9,479 bases of DNA. Origin: Synergistaceae bacterium. GTDB lineage: Bacteria > Synergistota > Synergistia > Synergistales > Synergistaceae. The notes below the pieces were generated by a model. It searched no databases and was not told the DNA's origin. It worked only from the letters and a program-made list of their open reading frames with translations. Both the position numbers and the translations under genes were made by a program. Numbering within the stretch: the first letter of the stretch is position 1; every line of letters begins with the position of its first letter. This document shows positions 1 to 6,459 of this stretch, in pieces. The stretch covers positions 1 through 9,479 of the forward strand of contig JAAYEY010000161.1 of assembly GCA_012728505.1 (NCBI GenBank). The letters are read 5' to 3'.

Positions 1-284
1 AGTGGCCTTTTTACCAGCATGCCGTCGGTTGAAAGTAGTTTTATTTGTTCTTCTTCATTCATCCCGCCAAGTTTATCTTTAAGACCAAGGTCTTTGTAAG
101 CCTGACCGCTCGTGTTGAAGAATTTTTTGATATCCATCTTGCTCATTTTGAGCCATTTAGAAAGTTCCTTTGCTGTGGGGTTGTTAAGTTTTATGTCCCG
201 CTCTTCATATTTGATCTTATTGTTGTCTAGCCAAGCCTTGGCTTTCTTGCACGTTCCTCAAGTTGGATAACATATAAAAAGCAT
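1..284 (-). CDS. Spx/ArsC-family thioredoxin-fold selenoprotein (in-frame TGA = Sec9), C-terminus beyond the window
   Basis: Reading from an ATG at 282-284, the frame gives MLFICYPT, then TGA at 258-260, then GTCKKAKAWLDNN, and stays open for 94 codons to the window edge. The protein matches the Spx/MgsR/ArsC-like family (COG1393): an N-terminal redox CxxC after a short beta strand, followed by KKAKAWL, a YEERDIK strand, an FFNTSGQAYK segment and LKDKLGGM. TGA falls exactly on the first Cys of the family's CxxC, giving U9-G-T-C12, and C5 is also present. A Shine-Dalgarno AGGAG (294-298) sits nine bases before the ATG, and a good promoter lies upstream. A SECIS-like hairpin follows the TGA. 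Family members are usually about 110-130 residues, so some 20-30 residues are off the left edge. The role is probably thiol/selenol redox; true arsenate reduction or RNA-polymerase binding cannot be told from sequence. The alternatives are a nonsense mutation or a sequencing error. Confidence 0.82.
229..260 (-). promoter_or_regulatory. Bacterial SECIS element following the Sec UGA
   Basis: On the minus strand, the UGA at 260-258 is followed after 14 bases by AGCCAA, loop GGC, UUGGCU (243-229). This is a perfect six-pair stem with a three-base apical loop that starts with G. Twenty bases separate the UGA from the loop. The published bacterial SECIS model asks for a stem-loop just 3' of the UGA, an apical loop about 16-37 bases from it, a loop of 3-14 bases and a G in the first loop positions; all are met. 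The hairpin lies inside the coding sequence, as bacterial SECIS elements do, and would bind the SelB elongation factor. No strong lower stem is visible between the hairpin and the UGA. Confidence 0.7.
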
Positions 285-310
285 TCTAATCCGCTCCTTT
301 TTAAAAGATA

Positions 311-339
311 ATTTTACAACTTTTATTATTATCTGTTAA
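311..339 (-). promoter_or_regulatory. Sigma70-type promoter of the selenoprotein gene
   Basis: On the minus strand, TTAACA (334-339) and TAAAAT (311-316) are separated by exactly 17 bases, and each matches the consensus at five of six positions. The predicted start of transcription near 304 leaves a leader of about 20 bases holding the AGGAG site at 294-298. This supports real expression of the gene with the in-frame TGA. Confidence 0.6.
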
Positions 340-417
340 ATCTCAGTATATGTACAGAGAGCGGGAGAATCATGTTAGTATATTATTATGGTTTTCTGTT
401 TTGTTACGTTAAAATAC

Positions 418-427
418 ATTCTAGAAT
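418..427. promoter_or_regulatory. Perfect 10-base palindrome upstream of the reductase gene
   Basis: ATTCTAGAAT is a perfect palindrome about 25 bases before the plus-strand ATG at 452. It lies between a possible -35 TTGTTA (401-406) and overlaps a possible -10 AATAAT (425-430), with an 18-base spacer. That promoter is weak and would start transcription almost at the AGAGGGGG ribosome site (437-443). The palindrome could be an operator, but short palindromes occur by chance in AT-rich DNA. Nothing else stands out in the 167-base divergent region apart from the minus-strand promoter. Confidence 0.2.
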
Positions 428-451
428 AATAAATAAGAGGGGGCAGCTTAG

Positions 452-2122
452 ATGAAGGTACTTATCATAGGAGGAGTAGCAGGAGGCGCAACTGCGGCGG
501 CGAGACTGCGAAGGCTTGATGAAAAAGCAGAGATAATCATGTTTGAAAAGGGTCCTCACGTTTCATATGGGGCCTGTGGTTTGCCCTACTTTCTTGGGCA
601 CAGACTTATTGATGATGAGAATAAGCTCATTGTCAGGACACCTGAAAAATTTATCAAAAGAAATAATATCGACGCACGTGTCAATAACAAAGTAATGTCT
701 ATAGATAGAGATAAAAAAAGTGTTGAAGTTGAAGATCTGAACACCGGCAAAAAATATCATGAGAGCTACGACAAACTGCTAATTTCGACAGGCTCTACTC
801 CGTTCCGCCCAAAAATATCCGGCATAGATCTGGATGGTGTATTTACACTGTGGGACATTCCTGATGCTCTTAAGATAAATACTTATATCAAAGAAAAAAA
901 AGTAAAAAGAGTTGTTATCGTAGGTGGAGGAGCAATAGGGCTCGAAACAACAGAGAACCTTGCAGAACTAGGTATAGCGGTCACGATAGTTGAATTGAGC
1001 GACCACCTGATAGCTCCTATAGATTCGGATATGGCAGTGCAGGTACTTAAATATGTCAGCGAAAAAGGAATCCGCGTTATCTTGGGCGATGGTGTTACAG
1101 CTATAGAGAAGATCGATGCGGGCTTCAGCGTCAAACTCAAGGAAAGCGCGATAGAGACGGACATGATAATAATGTCCGTTGGCGCACGGCCTCAGAGCGA
1201 ACTTGCAAAAGAAGCCGGGCTTCTCGTTAACGAGCGCGGTTTTATAAAAACAGATAGGTACATGAGAACTTCCGATCCTGATATCTATGCAGTGGGTGAT
1301 GTGACAGAGGTTAAAAACTTCATAACCGGACAGCCTGCATCAGTTGCATTAGCAGGCCCCGCTAATAAACAGGGAAGGATCGCCGCTGATAATATAGCAG
1401 GAATAACGAGCCGTTATGGTGGAATACAGGGAACCGGTGTTCTGAAGATTTTTGATATGACAGTTGCCTTTACCGGAGTGAGCGAGAAAGAAGCCACGAG
1501 GCTTGGTCTCAAATACGATAAAGTATTGGTCTACCATAGTCCCAATGCAGGCTATTATCCTGGAGGGCTCGAAATGGCTATGAAAATCGTATTCGAGGTT
1601 CCGTCCGGAAGGATTCTTGGCACGCAGATAGTAGGATATAAAGGGGTCGATAAAAGGTGCGATGTATTAGCCGCCTCGATTCGCTTGGGAGCAACGGCAC
1701 ACGACCTCACCGAACTTGAACTGGCGTATTCACCGCCCTTCGGTACTCCTAGGGATGCTGTAAACACAGCCGGTTACGTTATCGAGAATATCCTAACGAA
1801 TAAATTGAAAAACGTTGAATGGAGCTCTGTAGAAGAACTCCCCGGCGAAGAAGAGGCAATATTTATAGATGTCAGGGGCGAAGGTGATTACTCTGTTTCT
1901 AAGATAAAAATAGATGGATTTGAGCGTATCCCGCTTGAGGAACTTCGCGGCAAGCTAAGCCAACTAGACAAGAAAAAACCTATATATGTACACTGCAATA
2001 ATGGAAAAGAAGGTTACTTCGCTTCATGTATTATGAAACAGGAAGGCTTTGACGTCTCCAATATTGATGGAGGATGTTTATTCCGCGACTGCTCGCTTTG
2101 TGACGGAGAAACAAAGGCCTGA
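452..2122 (+). CDS. CoA-disulfide/persulfide reductase-like FAD- and NAD-dependent oxidoreductase with C-terminal rhodanese domain
   Basis: The 556-residue protein has an N-terminal FAD-binding fold with GGVAGG (7-12), the family's single active-site cysteine in YGACGLPYF (C42), and an NAD(P)-binding loop GGGAIG (158-163). It also has a second FAD segment (YAVGDV, 279-284) and a dimerisation domain with YSPPFGTPRDAVNTAG (426-441). A rhodanese domain follows from about 468: IDVR (472-475), then VHCNNGKEG with the probable persulfide-carrying C515. This is the CoADR-rhodanese architecture known from Bacillus CoA-disulfide reductase and Shewanella NADH-dependent persulfide reductase. Such enzymes reduce CoA disulfide, CoA persulfide or polysulfide in the cytoplasm. 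The tail has three further cysteines (C542, C547, C550). The ATG follows AGAGGGGG at good spacing. The family is clear; the physiological substrate is not. Confidence 0.93.
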   Translation: MKVLIIGGVAGGATAAARLRRLDEKAEIIMFEKGPHVSYGACGLPYFLGHRLIDDENKLIVRTPEKFIKRNNIDARVNNKVMSIDRDKKSVEVEDLNTGKKYHESYDKLLISTGSTPFRPKISGIDLDGVFTLWDIPDALKINTYIKEKKVKRVVIVGGGAIGLETTENLAELGIAVTIVELSDHLIAPIDSDMAVQVLKYVSEKGIRVILGDGVTAIEKIDAGFSVKLKESAIETDMIIMSVGARPQSELAKEAGLLVNERGFIKTDRYMRTSDPDIYAVGDVTEVKNFITGQPASVALAGPANKQGRIAADNIAGITSRYGGIQGTGVLKIFDMTVAFTGVSEKEATRLGLKYDKVLVYHSPNAGYYPGGLEMAMKIVFEVPSGRILGTQIVGYKGVDKRCDVLAASIRLGATAHDLTELELAYSPPFGTPRDAVNTAGYVIENILTNKLKNVEWSSVEELPGEEEAIFIDVRGEGDYSVSKIKIDGFERIPLEELRGKLSQLDKKKPIYVHCNNGKEGYFASCIMKQEGFDVSNIDGGCLFRDCSLCDGETKA

Positions 2123-2144
2123 CATCCAAATTTTTAATGATATT

Positions 2145-2188
2145 AAAGCCGGTCCTGCAAGATAAAAGCAGAACCGGCTTTAAGTTTT
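2145..2188. terminator. Convergent, probably bidirectional intrinsic terminator
   Basis: Arms AAAGCCGGT-c-CTGC (2145-2158) and GCAG-a-ACCGGCTTT (2168-2181) form a 13-pair stem with one C/A mismatch and a nine-base loop. The plus strand continues AAGTTTTAT, a modest T-tract. On the minus strand the stem is followed by a mixed A/T stretch. It lies 22 bases after the plus-strand reductase stop and 31 bases beyond the minus-strand ATPase stop, so it can end both transcripts. Confidence 0.75.
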
Positions 2189-2212
2189 ATATAAGTATTT
2201 TTCTTATGACAA

Positions 2213-4198
2213 CTATACTTTCGAGGCCCTCGTTGCGTTCAATATCGCCAGCAGAGCTACCCCCACATCGGCGAAAACCGCTTCCCAAAGACCGGCTATC
2301 CCGGCGACGCCGCCTACGAGGAATATTGCTTTTACCCCAAGAGCCATAAATATATTTTGCCATACGATCGTCCTGGTTTTTTTTGCAATACGGAGAAGTT
2401 CAGCAACTTTAAGAGGTGAATCATCAAGTATTACAGCATCTGCCACCTCAACTGCGACCTGTGACCCGAACCCGCCCATTGCTATCCCGGTTTTCGAAGT
2501 AACGAGGACTGGACCGTCGTTGATACCGTCGCCAACATAAAGTGTTTTTTCAGTCTCTCCTTTGCAGATTTCTTTCAATGCTTCAACTTTATCTTCAGGC
2601 ATCAGTTCAGAGCGATAACCGTTAAGGCCTAGTTCTTCAGCTATTAGGCTGGCTACGCTCTCTCGGTCTCCAGTAAGCATATATATACCTTTTATTCCAT
2701 GCTCACGCAGATCTCTTATTGCCTTCCTTGATTCCTTTCTTAGGCTGTCCTGGAGGACTATGTATCCCATGTATTGACTGTTTTTCGCGACATGAACGAC
2801 AGTTCCCGGTGTAGAAACATCCTCTGTTGAAATTCCGAAATCCTTCATGAGTGCAATGTTTCCAACAGCAGTTACTGAATCTCCGTTTTTCAAGGTCATC
2901 CCTTTTCCGGAGGACTGTGTCAGCAATGCATCCGGATCGATATCAACTTCTCCCGCAGCTTCGATTATTGAAGCGGCCAAAGGATGACTCGATCCCAGTT
3001 CGGCTGACGCAGCGATTTTTAGAAGGTCTTCCCTACTGATGTTTGCCGAGGGAACAACTTTTGTCACCTTAAAACGACCGTAAGTAAGTGTTCCTGTCTT
3101 GTCGAATATCGCTGTAGTAACATTTGCCAGTGCATCAAAAACGTATGCTCCCTTGACCAGTATCCCTCTTTTTGAAGCGCTGCCTATACCTCCGAAATAT
3201 CCTAAGGGTATAGATATGACAAGAGCGCAGGGACAGGAAATAACAAGCAAGACAAGCCCCCTGTAAAACCAGTCTCTTAGTTCACCATGTCCTGTCATAG
3301 GCGGGATAAAAGCAACCATTGCTGCAATGGCAAAAACTGCAGGAGTATACCATTTTGCGAATCTTGTAATAAAACGTTCCGTCGAGGATTTTCGTGCCGT
3401 TGCGTTTTGTACCATCTCAAGTATTCTGGAGATAGTTGAATCTTCAAAGGGACCTTCTGCTTCTACTAGTATGAGTCCGTCAAGAGCAAGGGTCCCTCCG
3501 TACACCTTATCTCCGGAGGCCGCGTGTATGGGTAGTGATTCACCGGTAATCGAGGATGTATCTATATCGGAGGCACCTGATTTAATTATTCCGTCGATCG
3601 GGATTACCTCTCCGGGGAGTACCTGTATAAGGTCGCCTTTTACGAGTTCTTTGGGGTCCAGTTCTATCGCCACCCCCTCTTTTATGACTCTTGCTAAAAG
3701 AGGTTTAGTCGCAAGCAGTGCTTTGATAGAACGCCTTGATTGCGAAGAAGCCCTCTCTTGAAAGGCCTCTCCTAATCTGTAAAAGATCATGACACCGACC
3801 GCCTCAGACATCGCTCCTATTGCAATAGCTGACAGAGACGCCGCTGCCATGAGGGTGAATTCATTAAAAACATCAAGTTTTGATATGGCATGGAGGGCTG
3901 ATTTCAAAACGGGGTATCCGCATAAAATGTAGAGGAAGATAAAAGCTGAACTCAAAAAAACCTCGTTCAGCGATTCGGCGTAAAAATTTTCTGCAATTAA
4001 CATGAGGACGAATATTATCCCTACAGAAGAGATAAAAATAATTTCTCTGTAAAAACTATTTTTCTCAACGCATTCTTCCTCTTCGCATCCGTTAAAAACG
4101 TCTTCGTTTTTTGAACATGAGCAGCTGGAAGAGTGATGTTTATGGTGCTCGTCGTGCTCGTGCTGTCTGTTTCCTTTTTCGAACTCAGTGCCGCTCAT
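2213..4198 (-). CDS. zntA: P1B-2-type Zn/Cd/Pb-exporting ATPase with His/Cys-rich N-terminus
   Basis: The 661-residue membrane pump has all the P-type ATPase marks: ITGES in the actuator domain (217-221), the membrane metal site CPC (322-324), phosphorylated D366 in DKTGTLT, the heavy-metal HP pair (405-406), TGD (509-511) and GDGIND (556-561). K623 and D644 in the last two membrane segments, with CPC, are the zinc/cadmium/lead signature of ZntA/CadA, not the copper one. It would export divalent metal from the cytoplasm using ATP. There is no GMxCxxC heavy-metal-associated domain. Instead the first 45 residues carry a His cluster (HEHDEHHKHH) plus CSCS and CEEEEC, likely metal-binding. The ATG follows GGAGGG (4206-4211) at good spacing. 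It lies downstream of the Fe-S/MOSC operon, behind a hairpin, so it may be a separate unit. Confidence 0.93.
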   Translation of the reverse strand: MSGTEFEKGNRQHEHDEHHKHHSSSCSCSKNEDVFNGCEEEECVEKNSFYREIIFISSVGIIFVLMLIAENFYAESLNEVFLSSAFIFLYILCGYPVLKSALHAISKLDVFNEFTLMAAASLSAIAIGAMSEAVGVMIFYRLGEAFQERASSQSRRSIKALLATKPLLARVIKEGVAIELDPKELVKGDLIQVLPGEVIPIDGIIKSGASDIDTSSITGESLPIHAASGDKVYGGTLALDGLILVEAEGPFEDSTISRILEMVQNATARKSSTERFITRFAKWYTPAVFAIAAMVAFIPPMTGHGELRDWFYRGLVLLVISCPCALVISIPLGYFGGIGSASKRGILVKGAYVFDALANVTTAIFDKTGTLTYGRFKVTKVVPSANISREDLLKIAASAELGSSHPLAASIIEAAGEVDIDPDALLTQSSGKGMTLKNGDSVTAVGNIALMKDFGISTEDVSTPGTVVHVAKNSQYMGYIVLQDSLRKESRKAIRDLREHGIKGIYMLTGDRESVASLIAEELGLNGYRSELMPEDKVEALKEICKGETEKTLYVGDGINDGPVLVTSKTGIAMGGFGSQVAVEVADAVILDDSPLKVAELLRIAKKTRTIVWQNIFMALGVKAIFLVGGVAGIAGLWEAVFADVGVALLAILNATRASKV

Positions 4199-4225
4199 TC
4201 TATATCCCTCCGGACATCTGGATGA

Positions 4226-4265
4226 TAAAAAAATAGACAGCTGGCGTTTGTACTGTCCAGCTGCC
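4226..4265 (-). terminator. Intrinsic terminator after the MOSC gene
   Basis: On the minus strand GGCAGCTGG (4265-4257) pairs with CCAGCTGTC (4244-4236) in a nine-pair stem including one G-U, with a 12-base loop. A run of seven T on that strand (4227-4233) begins two bases beyond the stem. It lies 17 bases past the MOSC stop codon and 37 bases before the ATPase start. It should end the upstream operon, or at least reduce readthrough into the pump gene. Confidence 0.65.
4230..4259 (-). promoter_or_regulatory. Possible ATPase promoter embedded in the terminator hairpin
   Basis: On the minus strand TGGACA (4254-4259) and TATTTT (4230-4235) are 18 bases apart. The -35 matches at five of six positions and the -10 at four. 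Transcription would start near 4223, giving a leader of about 25 bases with the GGAGGG ribosome site inside. The inverted repeat CAGCTGG...CCAGCTG overlaps the -35 and the spacer, where a metal-responsive regulator could bind. This is an inference; the same bases form a terminator. Confidence 0.3.
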
Positions 4266-4282
4266 TAGATAAGATTCAAAAA

Positions 4283-4732
4283 TTAATCGGCAAACTGTAT
4301 AGTATCACCTGTTTTAACGCGACCGCCCTTTATCACACGGGTGAAAATCCCTTTTTTGGGCATGATGCAGTCGCCGGTTTTTCTGAAGACCTCGCAGCGT
4401 GTATGGCACTCTTTGCCTATCTGAGAGACCTCAAGCAGAGAATCCGCTACTTTAAGCCTGTCACCGATTTTTAAAACAGAAAGATCGAATCCCTCGGTAG
4501 TCAGGTTTTCTGCGAAACTGCCGGGGACAAGGTCAGGAAGCTTCTCCATCATGGTCTTTATGTCCTCAATTGCTATCAGACTTACTTGGCGGTGCATAAA
4601 GCCGGCATGTGCGTCTCCATCAATGCCGATTTCTTCAAGAAGGAGACCTTCGCCGACATCATGTTTTATCATACCTTTTTCAGGAGATGTACATACCGCT
4701 ATTATTTTTCCTGACGCTTTGCTACTCGGCAA
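4283..4732 (-). CDS. Stand-alone MOSC-domain protein (putative sulfur carrier)
   Basis: The 149-residue protein is almost entirely one MOSC domain: GIDGDAHAG and HRQVSLI in the first half, SFAENLTTEG in the middle, then VSQIGKECHTRC and a GIFTRVIKGGRVKTGD ending. MOSC domains form the C-terminus of molybdenum cofactor sulfurase and occur alone in YiiM-like proteins, where a conserved cysteine is thought to carry sulfur. The cysteines in ECHTRC are the candidates. The start is a TTG at 4730-4732, with GAGG nine bases upstream. It overlaps the end of nifU by 11 bases, indicating translational coupling. Following nifS and nifU so tightly, it may receive sulfur from NifS, but its acceptor is not known. 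Domain assignment is firm; role and exact start are less so. Confidence 0.85.
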   Translation of the reverse strand: MPSSKASGKIIAVCTSPEKGMIKHDVGEGLLLEEIGIDGDAHAGFMHRQVSLIAIEDIKTMMEKLPDLVPGSFAENLTTEGFDLSVLKIGDRLKVADSLLEVSQIGKECHTRCEVFRKTGDCIMPKKGIFTRVIKGGRVKTGDTIQFAD

Positions 4733-5225
4733 CGCGATGATCCTCGCTTACAAAAATTTCTTCTTCCTTATGCTCATGGCTGGTGTCGCCGCCGCCGCAA
4801 GACCCTTCACAGGCAGTGCAGGTACGATGAGACTTAAATCCTTCAGGTGCCTTGCCAGTCTTGCGTATAAAATAATCCGCTACTGCGGCCTCTATTCCTT
4901 CTTGTGCAAGAAGTGAGCAGTGCAGCTTTGCCGGAGGCAATCCGCCTAGGGCTTCAGCTACGTCTTTATTGTTTATTTTAAGCGCTTCTGTTATCGTCTT
5001 GCCCTTTGCCATCTCAGTTATCATGGAGCTTGTAGCTATTGCAGCGGCACACCCAAAAGTTTCGAACTTTATATCTTCGATAACTTCCTGGTCATTAATC
5101 TTAAGATATATCTTCATAACATCTCCGCATCTCGGGTTTCCAACTTCTCCTATTGCGTTAGCGTCTTCAAGTTTACCTACGTTGCGGGGGTTCATGAAAT
5201 AATCTACTACTTTTTCGCTGTACAT
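4722..5225 (-). CDS. nifU: IscU/NifU-type iron-sulfur cluster scaffold with Cys/His-rich tail
   Basis: The first 125 residues are a standard IscU-like scaffold on which Fe-S clusters are built in the cytoplasm. The three ligand cysteines are all present: C33 in NPRCGDVM, with the conserved Asp at 35; C59 in FGCAAAIATSS; and C103 in KLHCSLLA. Unlike a plain IscU of about 128 residues, this one runs to 167. The tail has C136, C139 and C143 (HRTCTACEGSCGGG), then DTSHEHKEEE and an acidic end. It is not the C-terminal NifU domain, which carries one CxxC. The ATG is preceded by AAGGAG nine bases upstream. It lies 26 bases after nifS and overlaps the MOSC gene. The tail may bind metal or a cluster. 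Confidence 0.95.
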   Translation of the reverse strand: MYSEKVVDYFMNPRNVGKLEDANAIGEVGNPRCGDVMKIYLKINDQEVIEDIKFETFGCAAAIATSSMITEMAKGKTITEALKINNKDVAEALGGLPPAKLHCSLLAQEGIEAAVADYFIRKTGKAPEGFKSHRTCTACEGSCGGGDTSHEHKEEEIFVSEDHRVAE

Positions 5226-5251
5226 GTCTCACATCTCCTTCGTTATTGTCG

Positions 5252-6436
5252 TCATTGTGCGACCTTATTCTTTTTGTAGAAAGGCGACATAGATCGGAGC
5301 TTTTCTATGATTGGTGGGAACTTTTCCAAGACATAATCGATATCTTCTTCGCTTGTATCTTTGCTGAGTGTCATTCTTACCGAACCATGAGCGGTGGTGT
5401 GGTCCATTCCGATAGATAGCAGGACATAGCTTGGTTCAAGGCTTCCCGAAGTGCACGCCGAACCGCTAGAAACTCCTATTCCTGCTGCATCCATCAACAG
5501 AAGCATTCCTTCACCCTCGATATACTTTACACAAATGCTGGCATGGAAAGGAAGTCTTTTTGTCCTGTGACCGGTCACTGTTATCTCAGGCACTCTTTCA
5601 ATAAGGCCGTCAATCAGTTTATCGCGCAGACGAATCTCATTATCTATTTCACCGTTTGCCAGACGGTTGGCCGCAAGTTCCGCAGCCATTCCAAACCCCA
5701 CAAGTCCTGCCGTGTTTTCCGTGCCGGACCTTATCCCAAATTCCTGGCCGCCGCCGTGGATTAAGGGGGTCAGTTTAATGCCTTTTCTTACGTACAGTGC
5801 GCCTACCCCTTTTGGTCCGTACATTTTGTGCGCAGCCATAGTCATCATATCTATAGGAAGATTTTTTACGTCTATTTTCATGTGGCCTACTGCCTGTACT
5901 CCGTCTGTATGAAAAAGGACTCCATGTTTCCGGCACACCTCGCCAAGTTCGACTACAGGCTCTATAGTTCCGATTTCATTGTTTGCGAACATGATAGATA
6001 CAATGATGGTGTCGGGCCTGATTGCCGCTTCAAGTTCTTTAGGGTCTACCATTCCAGTCTCATCAACAGGAAGCATCGTATATTCATATCCATTTTTACC
6101 GAGCCATTTCACCGTGTCTATAATGGCATGATGTTCAATTGAACTGGTAATGATATGTCTGCCCTTGTCTTTAAGGGCCCATGCAACTCCTTTTATTGCC
6201 AAGTTGTCTGCTTCGCTCCCGCCTCCGGTGAAGATTATCTCTTTTGGATCTGCTCCGATGAGCTCAGCTAACTGTAATCTGGCCTTGTCTAATCCCTCTT
6301 TTGCCTCTCTTCCCCAGCCGTGCAGACTGTTGGGGTTTCCGTAAGTTTCTGAGAAGTAGGGCAGCATTGCTTCGAGAACTTTTTTGTCGACCTGTGTTGT
6401 TGCTGAATTATCAAGATATACTTTGCGTGGTGTCAT
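5252..6436 (-). CDS. nifS: Class I cysteine desulfurase (NifS/IscS)
   Basis: This 394-residue PLP enzyme turns cysteine into alanine and leaves a persulfide on itself for Fe-S assembly. N-terminal VYLDNSATTQVD, the EHHA segment (101-104), HTDGVQA (177-183, with D178) and the cofactor lysine K204 in AAHKMYGPKG are all typical. The active-site loop GVSSGSACTSGSLEPS places the persulfide cysteine at C328; the longer loop and this pattern mark group I (NifS/IscS) as opposed to SufS. Length fits the family. The ATG is preceded by GAGGTGA, almost ideal. It is second in the operon, 23 bases after the regulator and before nifU. NifS-like proteins may also handle selenocysteine or supply selenium, relevant given the selenoprotein in this window, but this cannot be read from sequence. 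Confidence 0.96.
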   Translation of the reverse strand: MTPRKVYLDNSATTQVDKKVLEAMLPYFSETYGNPNSLHGWGREAKEGLDKARLQLAELIGADPKEIIFTGGGSEADNLAIKGVAWALKDKGRHIITSSIEHHAIIDTVKWLGKNGYEYTMLPVDETGMVDPKELEAAIRPDTIIVSIMFANNEIGTIEPVVELGEVCRKHGVLFHTDGVQAVGHMKIDVKNLPIDMMTMAAHKMYGPKGVGALYVRKGIKLTPLIHGGGQEFGIRSGTENTAGLVGFGMAAELAANRLANGEIDNEIRLRDKLIDGLIERVPEITVTGHRTKRLPFHASICVKYIEGEGMLLLMDAAGIGVSSGSACTSGSLEPSYVLLSIGMDHTTAHGSVRMTLSKDTSEEDIDYVLEKFPPIIEKLRSMSPFYKKNKVAQ

Positions 6437-6459
6437 AACAAGTCACCTCTTAATAAGAT

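Noticed and set aside
45..230. 61-codon plus-strand open frame
   Set aside because: It is a shadow of the selenoprotein gene on the other strand, which has a promoter, ribosome site and family match.
258..260. Pseudogene or nonsense mutation as the explanation for the in-frame TGA
   Set aside because: The TGA is at the exact redox Cys position, there is no second lesion, and a SECIS-like hairpin follows. It is not excluded until the selenocysteine genes are found.
2120..2122. TGA stop of the reductase gene followed by a hairpin, as a second Sec site
   Set aside because: An in-frame TAA follows four codons later, the protein is already complete, and the hairpin with its T-tract fits a terminator.
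2137..2349. 70-codon plus-strand open frame starting at the terminator
   Set aside because: It overlaps the terminator hairpin and the antisense of the ATPase end, with Arg/Pro-rich shadow composition.
3327..3761. 144-codon plus-strand open frame
   Set aside because: It lies antisense to the well-supported ATPase gene and its translation resembles no family.
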